Below, piece by piece: positions 9,967-20,709 of a stretch of 64,000 nucleotides of DNA (its first letter is position 1; the number at the start of each line of letters is the position of its first letter). The notes beneath the pieces are model-generated. The model worked only from the letters and a program-made list of their open reading frames with translations. It searched no databases and was not told the origin of the DNA. A program made the translations under genes and the position numbers. Location of the stretch: the NCBI GenBank assembly GCA_947646735.1, contig CANTFK010000752.1, positions 124,001 to 188,000 on the forward strand, written 5' to 3'. Source of the stretch: Peronospora farinosa. Lineage: Eukaryota > Oomycota > Peronosporomycetes > Peronosporales > Peronosporaceae.

Positions 9967-12231
9967 ATGAGATTCACAGCTTTCGTGACACTGGCGACAA
10001 GCTTGTCGATGGCGACTGTCCGAGCCGCGAAAGGCTTCACAGGGGCCACTCATCCGACTAAATCGGGTATCGAGATTTGGGTGGATCCAGCTACCCCAAG
10101 AGACCGTCAGACGTACGTAAGCTCCCGAGGCCGAAAATGGGACCTCGTCGTGAGCGACGAGTTCAATACCAAAAACCGCAGCTTTCGACCCGGTGATGAC
10201 CATTTGTGGACCTCTCTCGACAAACCGGACGGTGTCAATGGGGCTTTGGAAATCTACTCGCATAATATGACGAGCACCAAGTGTGACGACGATGGAACGT
10301 GCTACTTTTATATTGAGTGTCAAGACGAAGTGAACGTCATCAAGGTGTATAATATGTACACGCACCCTCCAGGATACCAGAGCGCCTTCTTCTACTACCG
10401 AGCTGCTATGGTGCAGTCGTGGAACAAATTATGTTTCCAAGGAGGAATGCTCGAAGTACGAGCTCAACTGCCCGGAGCTGTCTCAAAAGCGTCTAAAAAC
10501 CCCGATCTAGCACTTGGAGAATCTGGGGAAGTCAAGACAACCAAGTTTTATCCGACGTGGCCCGGTATCTGGATGATGGGGAACTTGGGCCGCGCTATTT
10601 TCTCGGCGTCGACGAATCGCATGTGGCCGTTTTCCTACGATAAGTGTGAGCCGGATGTATTCGATCCGAAGAACCAGCGTATCAATGCTTGTAACGACAA
10701 TCCTGGCTACGGGTTGAACCCAAATCAAGGTCGTGGAGCTCCCGAGATTGATATACTTGAAGGTAGTGGGTTAGTCATCTCGTCGTCGCTTCAGATTGCT
10801 CCTGGAATGCCAAAAGACTTCCGCCTTTTTTCTCCTAACGATGACGGGGCCAACCAGGCCTGTGTGTACAAGTACAATTGTATCACGCCAGGTGCAAATA
10901 TGATCGAAGTACCAACGTCTTACTACAAAAAGCAGCGCGGCCACAAGTCATGGTACCAAGGCCTTCGCTACGGGGCAAACAATCACTGTAAGCCAAATGC
11001 CAAGGCGAAACAGGACTACGATACTGTTGCCGCTTCTGTAAAGGCTGGTATTACAAAGAACACATGTAGTGTTGATACGTGTCCGGCTTCCGTTGATGTG
11101 AATGGTGACTTGGGGTTTATGGATGACTCGAAGACTTCTCACTGGGGAATCAACTCGAACGGAACGTGTCACAGTGTCATGAACTCGTACATGGGAGACT
11201 ATCTTTGTGACCCGGATAACACCAACTTAAAGTGTACGAAACCTCGTGACCCTACTTCGCCAAAGTTCAATTCGATGAGTGAGTTTAACTACCAGATAGA
11301 TGCTATTTCGTCAAACTGGCCAGTTCACTTGGGTGCCTACCTTGGCTACCTCAAGTACCAGTTGGAATGGGTCACGGGCGCAAACGGTTACGTTCGCTGG
11401 ATGCTGGACGGACACCCGCTTTTCGAGGTGACTACCGAAGCGTTCTCAAATGTTCCACAAAGCAGCAAGAAGGACAACCCACAGAAGGTGATGCTTGAGG
11501 AGCCCATGTACCTGATCTTTAATGTAGCGCTGTCAAAGTCGTGGGGTACGACACCTCCGAACCCGGGCAAGGAATGCCGTGGTAACGGAAGCGACCCCGT
11601 GGCAAATGTAATCTGTGACTCGTTCCCGATGTATATGAAGATCGACTACATTCGTTTATACCAGGATCGAGGCGACGATCTCGACAAGGATAACTACATG
11701 CAAATTGGGTGTGATCCTTCCAGTCACCCTACTAAGAAATGGATTGACGGGCACATTGATGAGTTTGTGGACGACGATAACCCGTTGATGGAGGTGTCGG
11801 GCAAAGCCTTTTGTGGTAAGGATGATGACTGCACGATTGCTGGCAGTGTTGGCAGGGTGGCTCTGAAGACTGGAACTTGTGTCGATGGGCGATGCCAGTG
11901 CACGTATTCGACGTCGTGGGGTGGCCCACGTTGTACTACTGCTCTGGCGGGATCTACGAGTACTAGCGCAAGCAGTTATTCGCAACGAGCTTTCGGCCCA
12001 CCCGCGAGTCTGTCTCTATCGATTGGCGTAATCAGCGTGTTTCTGTCAATCCTTTCGGTCTGCTTTTCCATGAAATCGATAAAGGAGGAGGATGCAGCCT
12101 TGACCAAGATGAATGCGTATACCAAGATGGCTAACAATAGCGACGATGGAAATGTCAGGAATTGCTCGATGAATAGGAACCATTCGATGAATCAGAGACC
12201 GAAGGACAACTACAGCCAGAACTTCGTTTGA
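9967..12231 (+). CDS. KRE6/SKN1-like GH16 glucan-synthesis protein, copy 1
   Basis: 754 aa, intronless, ATG at 9967. Order: signal peptide (about 1-21); SKN1/GH16 domain (about 30-560) opening with TKSGIEIWVDPATP and VSDEFNTKNRSFRPGDDH; GH16 catalytic signature PEIDILEG with E260, D262 and E265 all present (nucleophile, assisting Asp and acid/base by family analogy); a linker with GCDPSSHPTKKWIDGH; a six-Cys EGF-like module of spacing C-x5-C-x14-C-x4-C-x-C-x10-C (about 617-658); a transmembrane helix (about 680-703); and a cytosolic tail ending DNYSQNFV. Fungal Kre6/Skn1 act in beta-1,6-glucan assembly as type II proteins, whereas this layout implies type I topology. A transglycosylase or hydrolase role on wall beta-glucan is inferred. 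It heads a tandem cluster. Confidence 0.9.
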   Translation: MRFTAFVTLATSLSMATVRAAKGFTGATHPTKSGIEIWVDPATPRDRQTYVSSRGRKWDLVVSDEFNTKNRSFRPGDDHLWTSLDKPDGVNGALEIYSHNMTSTKCDDDGTCYFYIECQDEVNVIKVYNMYTHPPGYQSAFFYYRAAMVQSWNKLCFQGGMLEVRAQLPGAVSKASKNPDLALGESGEVKTTKFYPTWPGIWMMGNLGRAIFSASTNRMWPFSYDKCEPDVFDPKNQRINACNDNPGYGLNPNQGRGAPEIDILEGSGLVISSSLQIAPGMPKDFRLFSPNDDGANQACVYKYNCITPGANMIEVPTSYYKKQRGHKSWYQGLRYGANNHCKPNAKAKQDYDTVAASVKAGITKNTCSVDTCPASVDVNGDLGFMDDSKTSHWGINSNGTCHSVMNSYMGDYLCDPDNTNLKCTKPRDPTSPKFNSMSEFNYQIDAISSNWPVHLGAYLGYLKYQLEWVTGANGYVRWMLDGHPLFEVTTEAFSNVPQSSKKDNPQKVMLEEPMYLIFNVALSKSWGTTPPNPGKECRGNGSDPVANVICDSFPMYMKIDYIRLYQDRGDDLDKDNYMQIGCDPSSHPTKKWIDGHIDEFVDDDNPLMEVSGKAFCGKDDDCTIAGSVGRVALKTGTCVDGRCQCTYSTSWGGPRCTTALAGSTSTSASSYSQRAFGPPASLSLSIGVISVFLSILSVCFSMKSIKEEDAALTKMNAYTKMANNSDDGNVRNCSMNRNHSMNQRPKDNYSQNFV

Positions 12232-12636
12232 GATACTTGGTAGATCACTCTCGATGTATGTTTACCGATAGGCGGACAATCACGACCGCTACGAACTGTA
12301 AGAAAAACTATTGCGTATCTCTATTTCACTTCATCAGAGATATCAGTAGTGCATTCGGCACACACATTTTCATCTCTTCACCGTTTGTACCTGCTGCATG
12401 CTTTCAGCGTAAACCTGTTGGTCGCTCAGCTATCTGGCTGCAACGCGCACAAGTAAAGAAAGCAATACCTTTCAAGTTCCTCATTTACTTGGTATACAAG
12501 AAAATTCTTTCGCAAAATTTAGGGGGAATGGCTTACGCTGTGGTGCGAGCTTTACTACTTTTGACGCAGTCTCGGAGCCCCAAACTCACTTCGGACAAGT
12601 GATCATGACCTATTGAACCTCAAAATGCCTTATTTG
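12232..12636. other. Spacer after KRE6-like copy 1
   Basis: 3' flank of copy 1. A frame to about 12602 overlaps the stop codon of copy 1 and shows no family features. Nothing else supported. Confidence 0.45.
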
Positions 12637-13712
12637 ACTCTTCAAAATGCATGTGGCCGTTTTCTACGAAAAGCGCAGTGTACAGCCCTGACAATGACCA
12701 CCACATCAGTGCTTGACGACGACCTGAAACCCGAAAATCAAGGTCGTGGAGCGTATATGAACATCAAATGCAGATGCCAAGAGTGCTGATGCCACCAATG
12801 CGACGACTCAAGACAGATGTCGTCGACGTATTGCCGGCGAGCCTTGAGCATGGACACAAGTTTTGGAATCAGCGTCTTTGTTATGGTGCAAAACAGCTAA
12901 TGCGAGCAGGATGTCATGCCAAGCAGAGTTGTGTTACTGCGAACAAGTCCGTTACTCTGTAGCTGTCAGCTTCACGGAAACGTTTGCACAACAAATACGC
13001 GACCACCGTCCATGAATGTGGACGGGAATTGGCTTTCATCAACAACAAGGGCAGGCATGAACTCAATTTAAGCATCAACATGAGTAATACGTGATATCCT
13101 ATCAGTAACTTGTAATTGGACGTTCCTAACCACTCGAGCACGCTTATGTCAAACACCCATTACTATCTCATAGCAATGCCCTACCAATTTCGGCGACTGG
13201 CTTGACCATCTCCTTATGGAATGGGTCACGGGCAAGCAGGGCTACTTGTGTTGAATGCTGACAGGATTACAATCTTTGAGGTCACGACCAACTCGTTCTC
13301 GGACATCCCTCGATCTTCGGAGAAGAACAACCCTGCTGGAAGAACTCATGTACGTGATATCAAACACGGTGCTCTTGCGTTCGTGGAAAGTTACGCATAT
13401 ATATTGAGTAACGGAAGTGACGATGCTGGCAAACCAGTTGTAATATACACTAAGATCGACTACTTCATTTGTACCAGATGTGACGACGACCTCTATACTG
13501 GCAGCTGTGATCCGGAAGAACCGCTTAACTAAATCAAGGGCCACAATGACGAGATTTTAGATGGCAATAACTCAGTAAGACAGTGCTTAGTTTCAAAAGA
13601 CGAACGACGACTGCATCATTGACGGCAGTGTGTGATTCGAAAGAAATGCAGAAATTGTGTCAAGTATCGCTGTGTGTGTCTCGTTGACATCGGGCTACGC
13701 TGCACTTGGGGA
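12637..13712 (+). pseudogene. Decayed KRE6/SKN1-like copy (relic 1)
   Basis: A decayed collinear copy lies between intact copies 1 and 2. Landmarks in order, in shifting plus-strand frames: MWPFSTK near 12649 (MWPFSYDK in copy 1), an SACDDD-like stretch then ENQGRGA near 12740, HGHKFWNQRLCYGA near 12850 (RGHKSWYQGLRYGA), FEVTTNSFSDIPRSSEKNNP from about 13276, YTKIDYF near 13450, SCDPEE near 13505, and remnants of the EGF-like Cys pattern near 13600-13710. The N-terminal third, catalytic signature and membrane anchor are missing, and stops and frameshifts are numerous. Clearly non-functional. Confidence 0.82.
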
Positions 13713-14059
13713 CAGTCCGGAACATCAAAGAAGTCCAGTTGTTTGGCTAAGCGTATGGTTTAGTGATTGATATCCATGTGATATCTTGTGATTGAATGAA
13801 TAATTGATGGGTCTTGTGAACTAATGAGCGCACGAACAGCAAATGCTCATTTGTAAGGGATACAATTCTCTTCCGTAAGGTCATTTAAAGTGTCTCTTGG
13901 CGAATCTTACCCGCGTGCGACGTAGACGTTGAACGATATTTAGTCATACTAGGGCCTAAGCTGCAACCTGCTAGCGAATATGACTTGTATATACTCGACC
14001 ACCCGTCGTTTTCCAGTTCTCTGCTAGACAAAACCTTCACTGTACTTTTTCCTATCAAG

Positions 14060-16261
14060 ATGAGAGCTCCACTTGTGCTAGCGTGGATGCTGATATTCAC
14101 CACGACTTTTGCTGCAGGAAAGTACAGCTTGATGTCGTCCGAGTACCCGACCAAGTCTGGGCTAAGAAGTTGGGTGGACCCTGATACTCCTGTTAATCGA
14201 AAAACTTACACAACCTCTCGCGGACGACAATGGGAGCTCATTATGAGTGACGAGTTCAACGTTGCTGATCGAAGCTTTCGCCCGGGTGACGACCACATGT
14301 GGACATCGATCGAAAAACCTGACGGAGTCAACGGAGCTCTAGAGATCTACTCACACAACATGACGAGTACCAAGTGCGACGACGATGGTAACTGCTACTT
14401 TTACATCGAAGTAGCTAGTGATAACACCACTTTTTCCGTCTACAACATGTACAAGCATCCGCCAGGATACCAAAATACAACATTTTACTATCGTGCAGCT
14501 ATGGTACAATCCTGGAACAAATTCTGCTATCAAGGAGGAATGCTCGAGGTTCGAGCACAATTACCCGGTGCAGTGTCAGCGGCTTCGGGTAACCCCGATC
14601 TGGCACGTGGGAATAATGAGCAAGTAACCGACACCTCATACTATCCGTCGTGGCCAGGTATCTGGATGATGGGGAACCTTGGTAGAGCTATCTTTTCTGC
14701 CTCGACAAACCGCATGTGGCCGTTTTCATACGATCGATGTGAGCCAGATATTTTTGACCCGAGCAACCAGCGCATTAGTGCTTGTGACAATGACCCAGGC
14801 TACGGATTGAATACCAACCAAGGACGTGGAGCTCCTGAAATCGATTTACTCGAAGGTGGTGGTTTGGCCATCTCGTCTTCGTTGCAAATCGCACCAGGTA
14901 TGCCTAGCGAATTCCGTCTCTTCCCTCCAGACCCTGATGGAATTGACGCTACCAACCCGTATTGCGTATACGCGTACGACTGTAAGACGGAAGGAGCCAA
15001 CTTGATTGATGTTCCAACGGCATACTACAAACAGAAACGAGGACACAAGTCTTGGTACCAAAGTCTTCGGTATAGTTCAAACAACCGGTGTGCCAAGAAG
15101 AGTGCCAATGTTCAGAGCTTCGCCACAGTTGACGCATCCGTTCGTCGTGGTATCACGGAAAACTCTTGTACCACAACGACATGCCCTGCTTCACTGGATC
15201 TCAATGGTAACATGGATCTAATTGATGGAACTGGCAGAAACCACTGGGGAATCAATTCCAACGGCACGTGCTTTCCAGTCATGAATTCGTACATGGGGGC
15301 CTACCTCTGCGATCCGGACAGTACAGACGCACGTTGTGCTAGTCCTCGTCCTACCACCACGGAAAAGTCAAACGCCATGGACCCGTTCAACTATCAAATG
15401 GATGCTATTTCGTCAAATTGGCCCGTCCACCTCGGAGTCTATACAGATTTTATTGTCTATCAGCTTGAATGGGTCACTGGTGGGAAGGGATACGTGCGCT
15501 GGATGCTGGACGGCAGCCCTCTGTTTGAAGTTGCGGCGGATACAGTTTCTAATGTGCCTCAGAATGGAAACAGCAGCAATCCGCAGAAGCTGATGCTCGA
15601 GGAACCCATGTCAGTCATTTTTAACGTAGCGCTGTCGAGCTCATGGGGTGCGACGCCTCCAAATGCTGGGAATGCCTGTCGTGGTGATGGCTCGGACAAG
15701 AAAGTGAACAAGATTTGCAACGAGTTTCCGATGTTTATGAAGATTGACTACATTCGGTTGTACCAGGACCAGGGTGACGATCTAGACACTGACAATTACA
15801 TGCAGGTTGGCTGCGATCCTGCAAGCCACCCTACTAAGCAATGGATTCAGGGCCACATAAACGAATATCAAGATAATGACAACCCCGTGATGGAGGTGAT
15901 TGGCAAAGCATTTTGCAAAACGAACAGCGACTGCACCGTCGGTGGCAATTATGCTCAAACAGGTCTAGTGACCGGGTTGTGTGTGGAGTCACGCTGCTCG
16001 TGTTTGCATCCCAAGTCGTGGAATGGTCCCCGTTGCACGATAGCTCAGTCCGAGTCCAAAGCTTCAACCCGAGTGTACGGTCCATCAATTATGTTGGCCG
16101 TTGGCGTTGCAGCGATCGTTGCCTTCGTTCTTTTCGTTTTGATGTGGAATGGTTGTAGGTCTACAGCAAAGAAGAACCAAGCACTTATCAAGGCCAGGAC
16201 GATGTTTAAAACCAATTCTGATGCTCGAGTCGCAAATGCTGCGAGTATTTCCAATGTTTAA
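14060..16261 (+). CDS. KRE6/SKN1-like GH16 glucan-synthesis protein, copy 2
   Basis: 733 aa from the ATG at 14060; the open frame extends to 13985 but only from a TTG, and the ATG begins a good signal peptide (MRAPLVLAWMLIFTTTFAAG). SKN1/GH16 domain with SDEFNVADRSFRPGDDH, MWPFSYDRCEP and the catalytic PEIDLLEG (E260, D262, E265). EGF-like module with all six Cys (CKTNSDC through WNGPRC), then a membrane helix (MLAVGVAAIVAFVLFVLMW) and a short basic tail. The tail ends AASISNV and lacks the DNYSQNFV terminus of copies 1, 4 and 6. Same expected role as copy 1: membrane-anchored beta-glucan assembly or remodelling in the secretory pathway or cell surface. Closest in the window to copies 1 and 6 by shared sequence blocks. 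Stop is 272 bp upstream of the ELMO gene. Confidence 0.9.
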   Translation: MRAPLVLAWMLIFTTTFAAGKYSLMSSEYPTKSGLRSWVDPDTPVNRKTYTTSRGRQWELIMSDEFNVADRSFRPGDDHMWTSIEKPDGVNGALEIYSHNMTSTKCDDDGNCYFYIEVASDNTTFSVYNMYKHPPGYQNTTFYYRAAMVQSWNKFCYQGGMLEVRAQLPGAVSAASGNPDLARGNNEQVTDTSYYPSWPGIWMMGNLGRAIFSASTNRMWPFSYDRCEPDIFDPSNQRISACDNDPGYGLNTNQGRGAPEIDLLEGGGLAISSSLQIAPGMPSEFRLFPPDPDGIDATNPYCVYAYDCKTEGANLIDVPTAYYKQKRGHKSWYQSLRYSSNNRCAKKSANVQSFATVDASVRRGITENSCTTTTCPASLDLNGNMDLIDGTGRNHWGINSNGTCFPVMNSYMGAYLCDPDSTDARCASPRPTTTEKSNAMDPFNYQMDAISSNWPVHLGVYTDFIVYQLEWVTGGKGYVRWMLDGSPLFEVAADTVSNVPQNGNSSNPQKLMLEEPMSVIFNVALSSSWGATPPNAGNACRGDGSDKKVNKICNEFPMFMKIDYIRLYQDQGDDLDTDNYMQVGCDPASHPTKQWIQGHINEYQDNDNPVMEVIGKAFCKTNSDCTVGGNYAQTGLVTGLCVESRCSCLHPKSWNGPRCTIAQSESKASTRVYGPSIMLAVGVAAIVAFVLFVLMWNGCRSTAKKNQALIKARTMFKTNSDARVANAASISNV

Positions 16262-16532
16262 TGAACAGATAAAACGACGTTATGTGAGACGAAAGTTTTC
16301 AAAAACAAAAGATTGAACGCTTTTAGCGATTTAATTTAGTTTTATCAAGCTCAAACAATTATATGCGTAGTTTAATGGTCTATGTACGCTAATAACTTCG
16401 TAGCCATCTCTCTTAAGTAACGAGAAAGATATATTACAAAGTAACATTTACATCCCAAATTATCCGTAATTAAAAAAACTACCCATTTTATAGTCCCATT
16501 AGTTCACTTCAAGATAATCTATACATCTCGTC

Positions 16533-17892
16533 ATGGCGGCCTTTGGGACAATCGATCCGAATGTCTTTGCCGTATTACCCGTCGATATTCAAGACGAGCT
16601 ACTTGCCATTTACAACAAGCATCCAAATACCTCTATAACCCGCTCTTTCTCGGCATCAAATGACGTTTTAAATGCTTGGAACTGCCGTGTCTGCACATTT
16701 CAGAATCATCCGGAGCTTTTGGAATGTGAAATGTGCGGTATTTTAAACGTCCCTCTACAAATTAATAATCTGGACACCGAAGTCAAGTCGGAACAAAGTT
16801 TAGGATCAAAATTAGGACGAACTTTACGTCAATTGGGCGTGTCATCCACCTCCGGTACTTTTAGTTTCTCACCAAAACGAGACAATGCCGCTGAAGATTT
16901 ATTGGTAACAGCTACAGGTACATTACAACTAGTCAAAAAAGCTTGGACAAAACGACGATCTAGGACCAATTCCACTCTGGCTGGGAAGCCGTCCTTCCAA
17001 GCCATGCAGGGGCTTACAGAATTGCAAAAAGACCTGACACACAAGCTTGTGGCTGGAGACGAGTGGCTTGAGACGTCTTTGGAAAGACTATGGAGAGTTA
17101 TAGGAGACAGAGAAGAGACTCAAGTGTTTGAAAGAAGTAGAGTGGATTGGGTGGCATTGGGATTCCAGAATGCCAGTCCAGAGACGGACTTTAGAGGAGG
17201 CGGGGTGCTGGCGTTAAAGTGTTTGCTTTACGCCTTTGAGGCACATCCGACAGAGATGAGAGCGATTCACATGGAACAGACGCCAGATTCACAAGATGGC
17301 AATCATAAAAAGAGATGGTATCCGGTGTGTGTAGCAGGAATCAACTTGACATGTCTGTTAGCTGGGCTATTGCAACTTGGAGATGGCCAGTTTTTGGAAA
17401 GAAAAGAAGTCTTTTGGCACCTTTTTGAAGAACCTGCAGCGTTTTACGAACTCTTCTTCTTGGGTAAGTATGGCACTATTTTGACGCAGATTTGTATGAC
17501 TCATATGAGTATTCACTCTATTGCATTCCAGCATTTGTCAAAATGGACGCGATTTGGCACCGCCTGAATGCGACTTACATGGAGTTCGGTGGTAAGTTTG
17601 GGACCATCATTGCCAATTTGTACTTGCATCAACAATTAACATTATTTATCCTGCCTGTGTAGTGGTGCTGAAAGTAACACGGAAAGCTGTAATCTTCATG
17701 CTGAATCAAGCTCCAGCTACATTGACGGATCTACGTGAAGCTAGTGATCAGGCATTCTTGGACCGCTTCGTAGGTAGTCTGTCAGTGCATTCGCTTGCTA
17801 AATGGGACGGAGCCGACTGTCTGGATCCAGATCATGCACTTGAGACGGAAGATAACCTTGTATTAGCGAAGACGCGTGCTACAACTTTCTAG
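16533..17892 (+). CDS. ELMO-domain protein with UBM-like motif and RanBP2 zinc finger
   Basis: Three exons are proposed: 16533-17463, 17532-17591 and 17663-17892 (406 aa). Both introns (68 and 71 nt) start GTAAGT, end CAG/TAG and restore phase. Residues about 7-26 (DPNVFAVLPVDIQDELLAIY) resemble a ubiquitin-binding UBM. Residues 49-69 are a RanBP2-type zinc finger (W49, C51, C54, C65, C68; CRVCTFQNHPELLECEMC), a fold that often binds ubiquitin or RNA. The C-terminal half is an ELMO/CED-12 domain (WVALGFQNASPETDFRGGG; after splicing, FVKMDAIWHRLNATYMEFG). ELMO proteins act as GTPase regulators: in animals with DOCK for Rac, in ELMOD proteins as Arf-family GAPs. The ubiquitin-reader plus ELMO combination suggests a ubiquitin-linked trafficking or small-GTPase regulator; this is inference. 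It lies within the GH16 cluster without evident link. Confidence 0.85.
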
Positions 17893-18332
17893 AAGCGACG
17901 CGTTTTTTGGTCCCTATCCTAAACAGACTCTAATATAACGAGCGTGAATTCTAGTCACTAGAATATTGTAGGTTAAAAAGTGTCATACGAAGGGAGATGG
18001 AACTAACTTTTCGTCAGTATTTTGAATAACCAAATCAAGTGTCAAGGTTATGACAGCTTATTGTACGTACGACTGTGTTGTGTCACGCTTGTTTATCAGA
18101 CAAGTACAGCTAAATTACAACTAAAGTCAAGCACTACCCGATTAACTCAATGTCGTGTAATGCTTCGATTTACCGACTGCTTATGAGACTCTAGGAAGGA
18201 TTACACAACTTACTTTTAACCAGTACTTGGCGAATCAGCTAACGTTCATATATAGAAAGAGGTAAAATTTCTCTTAAGCTCAGCTCGCGTGACACTTCTG
18301 TGGTCCTCGTTTACTGAAACGCTTTGGCCAAT
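17893..18332. other. AT-rich spacer before element A
   Basis: No gene recognised. It separates the ELMO gene from the first sequence that aligns by eye with the LTRs of elements A and C. Confidence 0.45.
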
Positions 18333-18545
18333 TCACTCTGTGCGTTAGTTCTCTGAACCATAAGCTATCGCTAGTAGACTATTAGGTCCCCCCTAGTTCC
18401 CTAGACAGGGTGACTTCTTAGTCGTTCAATTAGTTCCTTAGAACTAAAAGGCTTTTAGCCTCAACTTTATTTAGTTCTATAGAACTAAAAGGCTTTGAGC
18501 CTTAAAAGTCTTCCTCTGACTAAAGGAGCTGTGTAGTTCCGCTAC
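18333..18545 (+). repeat. Element A left LTR, truncated
   Basis: Matches the last part of the right LTR (about 37966-38181): CTCTGTGCGTT, the TTAGTTCCTTAGAACTAA palindromic motifs and the terminal GTTCCGCTACA. The 5' two thirds of the LTR are absent. It is followed by TTGGTAGCACTGTAGTC, a likely primer-binding site also seen after the LTRs of C and D. Confidence 0.75.
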
Positions 18546-18606
18546 ACTTGGTAGCACTGTAGTCAATCCTACACCTGAGTCTTTTAAAGACTGACCCTCT
18601 GTGAGG

Positions 18607-19560
18607 ATGGAGAGTAAAAATTACCTTTCTGAATGCAACGATTCGCACTAGATCTATAGTCGGCGTTTGTTGGGCCCGACCAAATCGAGGCTCTATTGAC
18701 CCAGGGCCCGGAGGTCCTCAATGGTCGACTTGAGGCCCTCATGCGTTATGAGGCAACGCTGCTCTAGAAGATACACGATCACGGAGCGTCAGCTGCACTA
18801 ACGCAATACATCTCAGTACCTAAACGTCAAGCCTTTGAGGAGAAGGAGGGAGAAAATCTTCTCCTCTCGATCCAAGAGGTTGAAATGGCAATGGATGCCG
18901 CCATGCTCGCGTCAGATAAGCAACGAGTTGGCTTGGCCATTTTTAAGATTGGTGGAAGAGCTAGAGAATGGGCTCTCACGAGCAATGTATCTGTAAACGC
19001 CGCATTTCTCAGGTGGAATATGCTTCAAAAGCAATCAACTTGCGTGTTTGCAGGCTTATCGTGTGTGCTCACGCTTCTTAGCTGCCCGACAGGGTAAGAA
19101 AAAATTGTCGGACTATGTCCAAGAGCTGAGAGCTCTCATTGCTGCTATGCAGAAGGACCTTCTTGCAGAGGAAGTCCGAGTAACCATTTTTATGAAAGGA
19201 CTTCGTACTGGGGTCGCCAGGACAGAAGTTTTTCGTGTCCATCCTTCGACTTTCGAAGAGGCAGTGAGCATAGCGTTTAACGCTGAGTTCAGTTTCAAAT
19301 CTGCTCGCTCTAGTCTACCATAGTACAATTTAAATGCCTCTAACAGGGCTGAACCCATGGACCTCATTCATGCTGAAGGGGAAGAAGCTGAGCTTTAAGC
19401 TGCAGATCAACAAGGTTAACATCCGTGGATGTTATATGTGCGGAAGCACTAGGCACCTCCGCCCTAGCTATCCGGTGCTAAAGAAACGTTAGAATCTTCT
19501 GAGTCGTAACTCTTCTCCTAGACAAGAGGCGAGCACGGCAGGGGAAAACGTCAGCTCCCA
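18607..19560 (+). pseudogene. Element A gag relic
   Basis: Degenerate Gag of the same family as element C: readable blocks are [46 protein letters not shown], then in another frame AYRVCSRFLAARQGKKKLSD and [20 protein letters not shown], and a damaged zinc knuckle (CYMCGSTRHL). There is an in-frame stop directly after the initial ATGGAGAG and several frameshifts. Non-coding today. Confidence 0.8.
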
Positions 19561-19635
19561 GTAGGCGCATGGCGCCCTACTGGGAAAGAATTAAGCTCTC
19601 TGGAGCTTTAGAAGGTAGGTGTAAACAGGGGTTAG

Positions 19636-20611
19636 TGTGGTGGAGTGGATTCTCAAACAACGTAGGAGATCCACAAACACACACAGCGCCGGACTGCCGA
19701 CTTACGGAGGGGGTACCCCGATACCGTGTCGTATTGGCCTTGGGTCTCACCTTGTGTACCCGTCGGCTTGGCTGGTCTTGCTCCTCGGTTGACGCAGAAG
19801 ACTTAAAGACTTGGTCTTTGTATAGGACTTGGACTTGGTGGTCCCCGAGTGGATATACTTCACTTGGGACCGGGTTTCTTGGGCTCAATCGACTTAGTCG
19901 AGAGCGATGCACCTGGTACTATGTACCCCTTTGGTGGCTGACTGTTCTTGGTCCTTGGACCCCTTTGTGTTCTTCCCCGTAGGGAAACCGCTTCCTGTAG
20001 CGGGTCGTAGAGTGTTGACACTTACTTGACACCTCAGGCCAACTATCCTGAGGTTCAACTTGCGTTGCTTGAGCCGTCTAACACCTGCTGGACGTCGGGG
20101 GGGCCAAAGGGTATCCCGCCCGGAAGAGGTGAAGCGACGGAGAAGCTTAGGGGGGGGCGCTTAAAGCTGCCACGTGTAATGCAAATTCGAGTGTGTTTAT
20201 TTACCTTATACTTTGTATGCTTTTTCTTGCCTAACCCTAACCCTTTGATCTGCATAGTGCCACGTGTCGACTCTTGAAGGAAGAACTGGCTCCTTGGTAC
20301 CTGTACTTTCTGTAATCTTCGATATTCTGTGTACCGATTCTGCACCCTCGGGCATTAGGCCCCTGGGCCCCTGTACCCCTGGGTCCCTGTACCCCTGGGC
20401 CCCTGGGTCCCCGGAACCTGTTTCCGGGACCTGGGGCCTGTGCTGACTCCGCACGTATGGGTCCTTATATTCTTAATACGGCGGGGCCTGGTGTGTGGTT
20501 GTAAATCCGCGAGGCCGGGTCGTGGTCACTCCCTCGGGGAAGTGACCAGAAGTTCTCTTGCTCTTCGTTCCATCTCCCTTAAACTCCAACTTTCCCTGGC
20601 ACTTCACCACA
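19636..20611 (-). repeat. Element B LTR (left; 3' LTR of the element)
   Basis: 976 bp, TGTGGTGGAG to CTTCACCACA on the plus strand. It contains CCTGTACCCCTGGG-type GC-rich tandem repeats (about 20345-20425), a telomere-like CCTAACCCTAACCC near 20230, and a CCCGGAAACAGG/CCTGTTTCCGGG-type palindrome. It is 23 bp longer than the other LTR, mainly because of one extra GC-rich repeat block. Confidence 0.92.
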
Positions 20612-20709
20612 GCTGTCCCCTGCGCGCTGGTCTTTCGAACTGCGGTAAGACCACGTGCACCCTTGTCCAAACTCCTCGAATTAACAGTAAGTGATCCTAC
20701 GTCGCTTGG

